Below are positions 1 through 14,600 of a stretch of DNA of 64,000 nt, piece after piece. The stretch spans positions 6,014,001 to 6,078,000 of the forward strand of contig CAUJLY010000002.1 of NCBI GenBank assembly GCA_963281155.1, written 5' to 3'. A program made the translations under genes and the position numbers. This DNA is from Rhabditophanes sp. KR3021 (lineage: Eukaryota; Nematoda; Chromadorea; Rhabditida; Alloionematidae). Numbering within the stretch: position 1 is the stretch's first letter; every line of letters begins with the position of its first letter. The notes under the pieces are model-generated. The model worked only from the letters and a program-made list of their open reading frames with translations. It did no database searches and was not told the DNA's origin.

Positions 1-3000
1 TATTTGAATGAAAAAATATTTACTTTATGCATTCATAGACTTTATGGATCATTTTGCTCATAAATACTAATGAGATATAGGATAGGGTTAAAGCGTACTT
101 TTATATCACTCAATAAATGGAGTTAAATACACATCCAAAGTTAATTGAATAATCCTTAACTATATACAAATAATTACATCAAACAATAGCATTGATGTTC
201 TGATGGTAATAAGTATGATTGTTATCAGGTAAGATGATGTTTAATGAGAGAACAGCCTCTAAGTCCACCAATTCCTTTGTTAGGTACAACAATTAAAAAA
301 GAATAAAGACACTTTAATATATGATAAAAATATATTTTGTTTTCCTTGGAAATAACCTTTATCGTAAAAGTTCATAAAACAACGTTTTATATAGCGAATA
401 CCCAACGCTTTCCAAAAACAAGCAGTGATAAAATAATTTATTTTGGGTAAATACAAATAGCAAGACAAAAATAGTAATAAATATTAATCATGGCTTCCAA
501 TTTCTAATCATTACCATGGAAACACAAAACGACTGATAAGTGTGAGAAAACCATTTTACTTAAATTATTAGAATATCTGAAAAAGTGAACTTAAACAAGA
601 ACTAAACAAAACTGTAAACTTAAATAGCTAATCAAAAGTATTGACACTACAAATGTGAGGTAATAACTGTGAGCAAATATCAAAAAAATGTCGTGTGTAT
701 AAAACCATTTCTAAAAGAGGATCAAAATAAAGCTTACTCTGTTTTGATAGTTGATTCTGGCTATCAAGAGAGTCTTTTTTTGTAGGTAATGTCAAAACAA
801 TAGTTCAAAAGGAAACTTGTGATGTAACCTGTTTTGATAGGAGTTAAAATAATCACTTTTTCTAGCAAAAACAGACACCAAATTATCTTAAATTTTGATG
901 TGCAATCTTTTTGTACCATCATCACATAATAAATATATGCATAGTAGTGGTAATTTTAACTTTAACCCTTATATTTACTCTTTCAAAAGTTGTCAATAAA
1001 GGTAGGGAGTTTTAATTATTAATTACCATGCTCCTTTAATAAGTTAACATCGTCTATGTTACAGAGCAGCAAACTATACAACGATTAGGGACTAAAAAAT
1101 AATTCAAATTTACACCAGTGGAGTGAAATTTATTTATAGATGATGCAAAGAATGGTCTGGTTGGTGATCAAATGATTGTGCTCCGTTGAGAAGATAATAC
1201 TTGTTACTAAACATTTATACTAATGTTTTTGTTGTGTAATAGAGATTATATCATTTTTAGGTATGCATTTGTTATCATGTCCAAATAATATTAAAAGGAA
1301 TTTGCATGACCAATGTAGGCGAAGCAGAGGTGCGTAATAAGTACTGCTATTACGATCTTCACTAAATAATTATGTGAATTTAATCATTTTGGTAAAAGTA
1401 AACTTATTTCAACCATTTTTGAGCTTAAGGTATTCTATAAATAAATATAGTATGCTTTTATGAATAAGCCAATGCAAATAATTTATTTAAAAGGTGGATT
1501 TAGCGAAAAGTCATACTAATCGTTTATTTTTAATAAATATATCGGTCAAATAATTAATTAAATTTATTACAATCCAAAAAACGAATGTAATATTGCATCG
1601 TTTCAATTTTGATACATACTATTGAGTCAAAAGTTTCTATTTGAAAAAATCAAAATAAAGTAGTACTTGATAAATTTAAAACAATTCAAGATGATACAGT
1701 TGAGACTCAATGATTACACACACTTCTAATTTGAACCTGTTTTTAAAATTAAATTAGGTGCATACATTTGTTACGAAGAAGTGGCAAATGCATTCTGATA
1801 AACCACGTTTTATTATTATCAATAAATAGATTTTGTCATACCTCAATTTTGGCACCAACCATATTGAAAAAGACTATTATCAGCGCGTATTTCGCCGCTC
1901 ATACAAAACTTTCACTTCTTATATTTAGTTAAATCGCCTTTCTATAAAGGATATTATTATTTGGTTCTTTCACTTGCTTGATACAAAGTCCGTTGTGCTG
2001 CCGAGATTAGGTGCGTTTTAATTGCGTTATGAGGACGTCACTTAACGAAAGATCATATAAATCAACGTCTCTGTTGTTAATTATACATTCACTGAACACA
2101 TAGCTGGATATAGCATACCTTTTTAGATCTTTTTTTACAATTTGCTGTCAACTATATTTAAGTCATAATGTTCTTTCAACGGTGATAATCTGATAGTGGC
2201 ACTAACTTGGTTTCAATCTCTATCAATTGTTTAAGTTATTAGGTAAAAACTGTTATCATATGCATTTGTTATTGTTGTATCGAAAGTATAGATCATACGC
2301 TTGCCAAATACTAACACAACTATATGCGCAACAATATCTGTGCTGAAACTTCACGCCATTCGCTACCTTCGTTTAAGAAGGAGTTTATACATTGTGTTCC
2401 GATTAAATAATATATTTTTGTTTCTTTTATTTTTATCGAACCTCATTTTATATAAAATTCGTCACTATTCCCATAAAATTCGTTCTATTTTCATAAGATT
2501 TAACCAATCAATTTTTTTGATGCGCTAGCCATAGCTGTTCCACTTTGTGTTTAATTACGTTCAATTATCAAGATGGATATCCATTTCTTATTTATGCAAT
2601 AATTGGCGCTTTAAATTAGCATATCATAAATCATTATGTTACCTAAAACTCATGCAGTGCTATTTTCATTAACTTTTGTTTAAAAGCTCACGAAAGCTTT
2701 TATTAAGGATAACAAACACCGATCAATTATATCTTTTTCAATAACAAACGCCGATTAATTATAACTTTTTTAATAATAGAATTTTTATCTTATAGCATTC
2801 CAATTTTTTGCTTACGTGTGTCTCATCAACCAAATTAATAGATACCTTTTGACATAACTGCCTTTCGCCTCTTTCATTTCTCTTTTTAACATTTATCAAA
2901 ATTTCCAACCTTTAACGATTCATCAAGTTCTTCAACCATGATATATAAACAAACTTATATTAGCCAGATAGGAAGTATTATTATTTTCGGCATTCATTGA

Positions 3001-5500
3001 CTATATATGATAATATGGTGGCAGTCTAGTGTACATTAAACTCGTATTCTTCAGATATCCTGAGAGTGACTAAAATGAATGGAATTATTCCAAATTTTAA
3101 CTAAGATGACTTTTCCAAATGGACTTATTTAAAATGAGTGTCCAAAAAATGACTGCTACAACTTGATTATTTATAAGTATAGTATCAATTGTAAATCTAT
3201 AAAGATAGCTTTCCTGTTTAAAAGCAGCATTATTCTAATTACTAGTCCAACATTTACCCACTTTTATACATCAAACAGTAATTTTGTCAAAAGTTGAAAA
3301 TGTTTCCATCTTTAAAGACAAGCTTTGCCAATAAGTTACTTTTTGTTCAAAACAGGAGACAAAAATGTTATCATTAACTATTTTACTCATCTTCCTTTAT
3401 AAAAGTACTTTATCGAAATAACCAATCACTTTTAAATGCCGTGACTTCTTCCAATTTATTGTAAACTATCAATGTGTGTTTCTCTGTTCCATACTTTGTT
3501 TATAACTTTGAATTCCATTAGTAATTGTATACCTTTCTATGAACTTCCACTCTTTGTCAGAGATTTATTGCCTACTACTACCACAACTACAACCACGTAA
3601 AAGCGTGTTAAAATTAAGTCTAACTATCATACTGAGGCTTTATTTTGCATCCCACATTTATATAAAAATACAATAACTTAACATCTCACTCATAACTCCC
3701 TTGCAGATAAAAAATGCTTCTTACACATTATCTTATGCCGAATACATTCCATACAAGCAACAATAACATACATTTAGTGTCACATTGGTTACATCTCCAA
3801 TAAAAATATTCACTTCCTGGTTTCATTATCGCTTTATATAAAAATCTCCTCACACTAACAAATCATTCAATAATATGTCACAAAGAAAATGCACATTTTT
3901 AGGTGACTTTTTAAATATTTAAAAGATACTTTGAGGTTTGGAGACTGAATTTATCGGATAACATATAATTTAGTAGGATAACATATAATTTAGTTGAACT
4001 ACATATATAAAACTTAGTTGAATTACGCTATATCCTTAAAAATGTTGACTTCTTTCTATTTATAAAGTTCAATCCAATCTTGTAATAATAGACTTCTGAA
4101 TCCGGTATCTCCAGTATCACGAGTCTAAATTACATACCATTATCTATAACGGCATAATCGCCGCAAAAACACCTGCTCTTATGTTTAATTTTGTTAATCT
4201 TCAGCCTTCAAGAAGATTCAAATCTACCTTATTTGTGTTTAAATTACCTCACCCTTAGAAATCACTCCCATAGGCCATATTTTACTTTAGTCCCCACTAC
4301 TTTCATAGCTTATCAGTGTCACTACCACACATGTTCATTCACAAACGACTATTACTCGTTTTTTTCTTGATTACCAAGTTCCTCTTAGGATGGTTAAACA
4401 TTTAAATTGCATTGCCATTGCCAAATATACGGTTCACCAAAATTTACCGGCTGATGATACAGCCCGACCCATACTCTATCTTTTTTTGTACTGAATCTGT
4501 TGCTTCCTGTCACGGCAAGCTACCTTTTAACACTTCTTTAATATTAAATAATTTTATTTAATTGATTCAGACTTTTGTCCACAACACAAAAATCCACTTA
4601 ACATCTTCTTTTTACACTGTAATTTACATCATAACTACTCCGCTCTGATATTACCCATCTTCATTTTTGAATTTAAGCATAAAACATCTTCTCACATCAT
4701 TAGCATTTTGATTGATAAAAACTATCTTTTCATAAATAATTTGGACCCAATTATTGGACATATTCATTGATGAATAAATCTACAAAAACAAAAAATGTTT
4801 AGCACATACTTTTGATGTAAACTTCCTCTAATTATAAGCAATTGCGTTTTTGTTTAAAATTAGTTAGCAATAATATGTCATTTTCGAGGAAAGAAGTTAT
4901 TGGGTACCTGATAACTCTGCATTTTTGTTGTTAATTTTTGATCGCCAAATGTTGCCATTAAACGATATACACGTCCATCTTATTCTAATAATACGAGTTT
5001 AGTGTGTATGTACGATCAACTAACTCCATATAAGTCGATAAGAAGAGGACTAATACAAACCATTATCTATTCTTATAATAACCACCATTTAATAATAGTA
5101 ATAACAATAATATTTTGATATATTAATTCCTCTGCCATCTAAAAATGAAAGGAAACAAGATTATTAATTAGTGATTGTTACCTGTAAGTAAATATAAAGC
5201 AATATCAAAATAACAATATACTCATAAATAACAACAAATTATCTCATCTCGCGCACAAACCTCCTAATTAACATAACTTTTCCTGATCATTTTAGATTGA
5301 AAATTATTTTTATTAAATCACGGTTGCATCCACAAAAGGCTGATCCTTCTCTAGACAACCTATACCCTTTAAATTGTAACCTGGGCACTTGCCCAATCAT
5401 CAAACTTATTTACAAGCAAGTTTAATAAAACAAAGGCAGATACCACCCATTCAAGTATATTTACATATTTAGTTTCTGGTCGCGCCACAAACACCACCAC
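1..5500. other. AT-rich stretch without recognisable genes
   Basis: I find no ORF with a recognisable product on either strand. The only open frames are 62-75 codons long with low-complexity composition. No tRNA B-box, rRNA or snRNA core was recognised by eye. The stretch may be intergenic DNA, the 5' regulatory region of the USP gene that starts near 5.66 kb, or an intron of a gene lying to the left. Nothing seen here decides between these. Confidence 0.5.
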
Positions 5501-5658
5501 ACATCACACACTATTTTAACCATAATATGCGTATCATTGAAATCAGTGGTGGTAATCGTAATCAAAACTTAATTAATATTGTTAGTAGTAAAAGCACTGA
5601 TTTTTATACTTATTGCTGGATAATAATTGTAAAAGGTATCAGCGAATCTGTTTGCATC

Positions 5659-8600
5659 ATGGAAGAAACTGCACGTCAGTTAACGGGTTTGGAAGATATG
5701 GCTAGGCACATGATGAATAACGCATCGACGCCCATACTTCCTTTGAAATCTTCCGCTTTTCCTTTAAATAATAGTTTGCCGAAGCAGGCAAATCATATTT
5801 CAAATGGCTTTATTATGCCTACTTGTAGTGTGTCACACCAGGGATCTTCATCGACTGGAGATGATGTGTCTCAACTTATGGATACTAGTTCTACTCCCTC
5901 ACACTCGGACCCATCTTCATTTGGGCAAGGAAATTTGAGCAAGGATATTTCAAAAGACAAAGCTAATTTAAGGAGTGTATCTCCCTCAAATTCCAAGGCG
6001 CTACCTCCTTTGATGCGTGGCCCCCTCGACTTGACTGCCTATCAAAGAGTCCAAGACCGGAATAAACTCGAGGGAAGCCTCGGAGTGACTGTCTTTGAAC
6101 GAGCTTCCCGAGACACCAACAAACGAATAATGATCCTTCATAAGACGGGAAATGTCCTCTTAGTGGATGATAACGAAGCTTCTCTTCGCCATCCCATCCC
6201 TTCCCTCCAACCATCTTTGTACAACAAAAATATTCTCGATAAGAAAATGACTGAGTACCGTAGTTTAGCAGACACCCCTCAACAAAAAGAAATTAATCTG
6301 AGAGAATGTGACTTGTTGCCGCAATTAATTCCTGAGAAAAAAGTTAACTCAATTATTAAGGCTTCTAAGTGTTTCCCACCTCAGGTAGTAGAGGGAAATT
6401 TGGTGGTCGTTCAAGAAACTCACAAAAGTAATTTGACGGAGGTAGTTAAAAAGGTGTTTGGTGACAAAAAAGAACCAACTGAAGTATTTTGCGGGGAAAG
6501 ATGATTAAAATGCCTGATCCAAGCTGCAGTGAGACTGGATTGGACAAGCCAATGTCTATTGATAACATACCCGAGTGCAGCACCTCTAGACAAACTCTAA
6601 ATAGCTACGAGATAGTAGATGATCTCAGTGCTTTTGCAATTGTCTCCCCAACATCAACTCTCAATTCCGATGTTCCAAGTCCCTACTTGCCCTCAAAACC
6701 TTCGCAACTTAGTCTTTACAACAATAGTACAAACACGCTACCTTTAATGGTTTGTCAAAATTTGACTGTTTCGGTCGAAGTAACTACATTGCCACCCAAT
6801 TTCGCAAAACAAATAATGTCTGGTAAGACTAAGAGAGATGGCAAGGCTGGTGAGTTTTTTCTAATTTTTTATGCCTTTACACTGGTGCATATGTAATTTA
6901 TGTATCTTTGTGTGAGTAGTATATACTTATCTACATCACCAATAGATATGTGTATATTGGAAGTGCATCGATATAATAGATTCTTGATATAATATTTTTT
7001 AACAATCTATTTTAGAATTAGTGGCGACACACAAAGAAAGCGGGAGGACGGGGCAAGTGCATGAAGTTAGGAGAGATATGAAGGCAGAGGACGGTGAATA
7101 TAGACGCGTGAAGCTTCTTTTATCGACTCCTATAATGAACTTCTTAAACTTAAAGGAAAGTACCGTAGCAAATAGGAAGATTGAGCAAAGCTCAGTGCCT
7201 AAGTATAATGCAGATCCAAAAGCTCCAATAATGCTCTGTAATCCTCACTTTAGTAATGGAAGTAATCAGGAAATTGGAGAGGATAGCGAAAATAGCGATC
7301 CATTAGCCGAAATGATTTCAGCAAGACAAGGTCGTCGTCAACAACGAAAAATTGTTCCTAGATACGGTGAAAAGGGATATATAGGTAATAACCATAAAAA
7401 TGTACGGCATAGCAATAATTATTGTTTAGATCCTGAGGATAGCTCGAATCTATGTAAAGCTACCTTAGAACATGTTCGTTTTGCAAGTGAAACAGATAAT
7501 GCGAGGTCAGCTCAGTCTGTTTCCTCGGTATCCGTTAAGAGCAATGAGTTTGATCCTCAGACAAAACTTGCTTTCAATACTGTTATCAACAAGAATGAAT
7601 CCAAAGCAAAGATTCTGACAGCTGCTAGAAACCCCCCTAGTAATAATAAAAGTGGTGGGAGCAAAGGAGGTGAATCTAAAAATAACTCTAGCAGCAATAA
7701 GGGGCAAAGTTCGAGTAAGAAAGGTAGCGGGAGCTCAAAGCAAGGAGTTGCCGCCCAATTCAACTCAACTCCCTCCAGATCGCCATCTCCAAACAAACCC
7801 CAACCATCCCATAAGAGTGACAAAGAGTGTGGCGATGGTAAGAAGTCGAAAAAGAGCTGCCCAAAAAAAGGAGAAAGTGCAAGGCACAAGGACGAGAGGA
7901 ATGAAAGTGAACAGCCCTGCCCTGAGCCAGCCCCATCTTCTTTCCTCGTAAAAACAGCCAATCTTAGAGGTAAGTCTTATCCTTCTATTTCTTACAAATT
8001 CATACTATTTCTGCTGTTGGAAAAAGTATAATACTAAGGTTGTATATATGGCGTGTCAGTTTCAACATGAGTACAACCTATACATTATTATATAGTCTAT
8101 ATAAATTATTAGTTTGCAGCACTTTATGAGGTTGAAAAGTTCACTAAGTTTTAACTCACTATATTTTTAAATTTAGTGGTTGTTAGTGTGATTTTAGAAG
8201 ATATAGATACGTCACATATTCATATATTTCTGTTTCATCTGCCTTTTGTTGTTCTGGTATAAGATTGGATGGTGTTTGTTTTAATGTTATTAAATTATGC
8301 GTAAATCATTTTTTTGCTAAGAGAATGTTTATGATTGAAAATCATTTTTTATATGTGCAACATTACATCTCCCTCTGTCATAGGTGTCCAATTTATTTGT
8401 TATGTTAATTCAGACACTTGTATACAAAAACAGTGCTTTTTCATTTGGCCTTTAAAAAGGAAATTGTACGATTGTTTCTATTAAACATTTTTGATGTAAA
8501 TTAACACTCCACTACATATATGCCTACCAAAAATTGCTGCTAAAGGAATAGTTAGTTTTTGTTAGTTTTGTAAAAGACAGTCCAACACACACATATCTTC

Positions 8601-11600
8601 ATTTATTCGTTGCGATGTGCTAAACCAATTTCATACATTATTTTTTCCTTAATCACCATCAGTTGGGAAGGGGAAAGTTTTTTATAATTTTGTTTGATAT
8701 AATTATATACACACACACTTTCCTAATATAAATTGCTCAACATAGTGGGCTATTATTTTTTTGTGTAAAAAAGTACTTATTCTAGCTATTTTTTGAGAGA
8801 GAACTTTTGCTCATATTAAATTAACTTGTTTCTAGACAACGAGCCTCCTGTTAGACCCTTTCAGTATATCTCAGATTTTGAGGAAAGCGACGAAGAAGTT
8901 GTTTCCAGATCGTCTATCTCGCTGTCATCTTCGACCGATTACAGTGCTCCAGATACCTCTGCAGACATGACTCAAAAGAAGAAGCCACGTCCTCCGAAGT
9001 CGGAAGTTGAGAGGTTACTCGATGAGCCATTTTACCAGGAAATTGCCATGCTAACTGCTCAAACCCATTTGACAGATGCAGCACCTTGCCACGCAACCAG
9101 GAGTTCTTACGATACTCGAAATGTGTCAATTGTAACAAGGCCACAAAACAACATAAGACGTGGTGAAAATCGATCAAACAGCCGTGTTACTAGAAGTGGA
9201 AATACTATGACTAATACTGGTACTACTAATACTCCTCAATATGGGTCTCGATCGGGTTCTGGTACTAGTCAAAGAAGCAACACTGCTACCACTCGAAATG
9301 AGTCTCGCTCTGTTTCTCGGATTAGCACTAATTTTAGTGCACCTTCGTCTGCACATCCTGACAGACTCACCAGGTCTTCGACTAGGAAGGCGACGACTGT
9401 AGTAGTAGATGAGACACCTCGTGCCAGTAGGACGACTACAACAACTTCTCGTCAAGATTCTAATGCGTCGAGCCATGCAACAGTAGAAGCTTCTATTGTT
9501 GTCACTGACGACCCGACCTCTTCATGGCGCCGTTCATTTCGCAGAAGACACAATGATCCCGTCTCTTTGAAACCAGTAGTTGAGTCTAGACGTAATGAAG
9601 CCACGGGGGAGGCTGAAGAAGAAGATATCAATGTTGAAATTAGAATGCCTGAAATTGTTGCAGACGCCCCTGTCAATTCGACCACAAGTATTTCACCTGA
9701 TCATTCTTCTGTTAACTTAACCAAGCAAAAAACATCTGTACCAAATATTAGTCCTGCTAGATCTGAATCCGGTGTTCCTCCAGCTCCCGACCAAATGCTA
9801 ACTAAAATACCTGTTAGAACTCGGTTTTGTTATAGAAATAGTAGTATTCTGGCAGGTCTGACGAGATCACCTCCACGAGACATGAGTTTGCTTGGTTCTC
9901 CCTTTACTTTCGGAAATAGAGCTGTGATTAGTAAGACGGAAAAAGCGAAATTTCAAAGAGGGTTAAGCAAACGCTTTTGCCTACTTTTTAAACCACAATC
10001 ACCTGAAAGATTTACAAATTCTTCAGTTTTCAATTTTGTGAATCAAAATTTTACTGAATTAAATACTTCTTCTGCCCCAGTCTTAGTTGATAACGCTGCT
10101 ACTGTTAATTCTGCTGACAAACGTTTAAATGAAAGTGCCACAAATCAAGCTACTCCAAGGTCCAATTTAGAAAAACCCAAGAAAAGGACCACTCAAAGAA
10201 GCAATGAAAAATATTCTGGAACTTCAAAGAAAAGAAAGACTGCTGATGAAAAAGCTTCCCCTAAAGTTGTTCGACATCAAGAAGTTCATATTCCTGAATC
10301 TGTTAATACCCAACAAATGTATGTTCCTGATCATGAAATTGTTCGAGAAGCCTTAGTTCCTGAACCAGAACTTATTCAAGAAGCTTACGTGTCTGAACCA
10401 AAACGTATCCAACAAGTTCAAACTCCTGACTTGATTCCTTCAGGATCTGGCATTGTAACTCGTTCAGTTGTAAAAAGGCAACAGGATCCTAATCATACTA
10501 GACAATTGTACGCTGATGAATACAGTGAAACCGAACCATCTCCTGCGAACCTCGTTGTTAGTGAAAGTAATGTAAACGAAGAAGACATCATTCACATGAG
10601 CCTAGATCAAGTTAGAGCATCGGAACATAAGAAGAGTGGACTTGATAAAGACAGTAACTTACCGTCTAGACCTCCTTCAGATAGAGGAAATTCCAATGCT
10701 TCTACGCATAATAAATCATTTATCAAGAAACATAAAACCTTTCGCAATTCAAACCCTAGGTCAGAAAGACATGACGAAGATGACACAACTATACATGAAA
10801 GTCCTCCACCACCAGCTAGCACATTGGTTTGCAATTCAAATGGGGTGAGTCAAAATAGAAATATTCCACATCCTGTTTTAATAGAAAACAAAATAGCTGA
10901 TCCTCCATCTAATGCACAATATCGTTTACCTCCAAATTCACGTCGAAATAGTGTTGGTTATGGAGCAAATTCATTGAATGGGTTACGACAAAGGCACGCT
11001 CATCGACCAGACCCAAGACTAACTCAAAGTGCAAGAAGCCGAGTTCATTCTGTTGGTAGAGAATCTTCTGGAAATTTGGCGGATTTAAGAAGAAAAAGAC
11101 TATTTTATCATTTCTTTAAAAATTCTAATCATCCTGATATAGTTGAAAGACCTGATCCAAGAGTTCTTCCCTCACAATCTATACCAAATGTTCCCGTTAT
11201 TTATTTTACAATACCTTCACTAGCCATTTCAGATAGTTCGAGTCAGGTTGATTTACTTTCATCATCCCAGTTTGGAACAAAAACTTCATCTCAATATTCC
11301 GGCCCAAGGTGCGGACTTTCACATTTAAACAGAACTAGTCGCATCAGCAATTTCCATTCAGAAGTGCCCAATCTATACCAGCCTATTCAGTCCTTGAATT
11401 ATAGAAATACGTCACCAGAGTTTCCCGTGCGTTCAAGAATTTGTCGGCAAGCTCCAGTCAATCCTGCCCGATCGCGTAGATATCTTAACAAATTAGCTAA
11501 AGAAGCAGATGCCAGGAAAGCACAAACTATCATAACTACTGAAGTGGAAAACGTTGCTCTAGCATCTACAATGAATGATCGCAACAGGGGAGACAGTGAA

Positions 11601-14600
11601 TTTGGAGATCATTCTTCTGTTGATGTCGAGGACGAGGAAATGGATGTGTGGGAAGCTGCTCAAGTAGCCGTTTCCCCTGCAATGCCATCCTTTGTAAACC
11701 GCCAATTTCTTCATGAACATCTCATTATTACTGATGCTGAATATGGCGTAGGAAATGGATTTGAACAGGAACAGCAAATTGTGTCTGAAGATGAACCACA
11801 AATTGTGGCTCAAGTTGCACCGCAAATTGGCCTTGAAGATGAATCGCAAATTGTTTCCGAAAATGAACCCCAAATTGTCTCTGAAGATGAACCGCGAATT
11901 GTCTCTGAAGATGAACCGCGAATTGTCTCTGAAGATGAACCCCAAATTGTCTCTGAAGATGAACCGCGAATTGTCTCTGAAGATGAACCGCGAATTGTCT
12001 CTGAAGATGAACCCCAAATTGTCTCTGAAGATGAATCCGAACCTGTCTCTGAGAATGAACCTGACCTTGTCTCTGAGAATGAACCTGAACTTGTCAATGA
12101 AGATGAATTAATAATCCCATTGCCGTTAACTCATCAAATAACTTCACGCCGCAAAGATTCAGAAAATACGGACGTTTCAGATCATCTTTTGCACGAAAAA
12201 CGTTTAGAAAGAACTAACGATGAGCGTCGTGTAGCTCAAATGTGTAATCAAAATGATCAGCTCCTCCAAGAAATTAATAATCAACCAATTGGAGAGAATC
12301 GTTTAAACGCAGAACAACAAAATGCCATTGATGAAGAAGAGAGAGAAATTGCCGAGGAGGAATATAGAGCAGATTTACTGAGTCGAATGGATAGATTTGA
12401 CAATATCATCACATCTACCGGCCAAGTTCTGCATGTTCCATACAACCCCAAGCGTAATCGCCATGCAATGATGCAACGTATTGTTCCTGCATATCGATCA
12501 GATTTTCCGGTTGATCTAGCTGATGGAATGGAATTAGAATGGCTTCCAATGAATGAAGCATCAACTAGCCATGCTTTTCCTAGGTTTTCCCTTAGCTATA
12601 TATTACGACCCACTAACTACAATCCAGACAGAAGAAGAACTAATAGTGCTACACCTCTTCAGCATGTCTATCGTAGTAGAAGGACTAGGAATCGTAGTGT
12701 TTCTCAAAATAGAGTAACTCCGTTTATCCATGATACTAGAGATAGGAGATTATTTGATGAACGGCGTATGAGAGAAGTTCCTGCACAAAGACGTTTCACA
12801 GATGGAGTTCAAGAGGAATCAATTGCTCAGAACCTTACTCGATATGATGATGTAACGCTAAGTTTGTTGTGCCAAGAAGAGTTTGAATCAAATAATCAAG
12901 AAGAGTTTGAATCGAATAATCAAGAAGAGTTTGAATCAAATAATCAAGGAGAACTTAGACTTGTTTATAACGTTGATAGTTATGGAAACAGACCTTCTTC
13001 TACCCATACTGAGTCTGTCATTGAGAGTCATTCTCCTGTCATTCAAAATTATTCTCCTGTTCTTTCAATTGAAGAACATAATTTGGAAATGGAAGCTGTT
13101 TCGTCGAACCAAGAAACAGACATTCCTCCTACACAAGCCCGTGATGCTGAAGTTACTGATGATCTTGAAATCGAGAATATTTCTGCTAATGAAGGTGTTC
13201 AACAAGATGACGTTGTTATTGAAGAAATTTATCAAGATGAAAATGCTGCGACTGTTGAAGATGCACATGCTCCGAATCAAGAAGATATAATTGGTGATCA
13301 AGAATCAGCTCAACAAATAGAAACCCTACAACCAGTTGATGTAATTATTCCCTCAATTGAAACTGAACCAGAGCTGCATGCTAATAGGCTAGAACTTGAT
13401 GCTGCGGAATTTATTCCTGATGCAGATCAAATTATTCATGAACAAATTCCTTTAATTGTCGTTACTGAACAAACTGCTCCAATTGTCATGCCAGATAATG
13501 AGTTAGAAGAATTTTTTCTAAGTGGAGGTTCTCAAGGATTAACAACTCCGAGTGTTGAAAATGTCATTCAAATGGAATCTGATCCAGTTGTGGAGGCTTT
13601 TGTCCCTGAACCGTCTCCTTTTGATCCATATGAAACATCTTCTGATGATCAATTGGATGTTATGGATAGATTGCTTGAAGAAATAAGAATTCCAGCTAAT
13701 TCCGATTGTGAGACGGTTGCCGTTCCTAGTGCTGACCAGAATTGTGATTGCCAGCCGGAGTTAAACGGCCAGGATAATTTAGTTTATAATGATCAATTAG
13801 AAGCTGCTTACGGTGAATTTTCATCTGGTATTCTAAATGTTGAAACAGATCAAGAGAATGAGTATCCAGCAATAACATCATCTGATAGGGAAACTTCTCC
13901 TGAAGAACAAAGTATTTTAGCACCACCAACTTCAGTTGCTTCTTCAACTCCATCATCGCAAAAAAATGTTGTCCTTCCACAAGTAATATCTGTATCCGTA
14001 AGTGATCAATCAAATCCCCACCATCAGAATAATTCGGTAATGATGGAAGCACGTATCGGTGAAGTTCTTAATCGAATCGTTAATGATCCCGTCTTTAGCC
14101 AACAACTTGACCCTCATGCAGCTCATAGTAGTGATTTAGTAAGATCATTCAGAGCTACTGAGCAAAGCAACCGATTAACTGGATCAGAAGAATTGTGTGA
14201 ACGAATTTTGAAAAGTATCGGACATCTCCCAGTAGCAACTATTTATTCGACTCAAGACTCTGCCGCTCCTCCTATGTCTATGGAAGAGGTGACAGATTAC
14301 TCAAATCCGTTAGGAGATGGCGTTAGTAATCGGGATGAGAATAGTGTTAGTAATAGGGGTGAGAATAGTGTTGGTATGACTTCTGGATCATCAATTGCTA
14401 ATAGGGATCATGTTAAGAAACATGAAAATGACAATTTAATTAATGGAGATGTTATTCAAGAAATTGGTTCGCATGATTTTACTTTGCTTACTTTGAATGG
14501 GCAAAGAAGTGAAGTGAGAGATCGTCAACAGTTGAGATATGATATCATACGTCAGGAAGAACGGGATTCCATCAAAGCCTATGAATTACGCATCATGGAG

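Noticed and set aside
7557..7961. 134-codon minus-strand ORF inside the USP-like gene
   Set aside because: It is the complement of a low-complexity Ser/Lys/Gly-rich coding exon. Its Leu/Pro-rich product is a shadow with no start context or splice support.
11810..12097. Minus-strand ORFs over the 24-bp repeat
   Set aside because: Repeats whose length is a multiple of three leave all frames open. The plus-strand frame is part of a 10.7-kb open exon and explains the sequence.
12883..13290. 135-codon plus-strand ORF in an alternate frame of the giant exon
   Set aside because: Very Ile/Leu/Lys-rich and frame-shifted relative to the real coding exon, with no family likeness.
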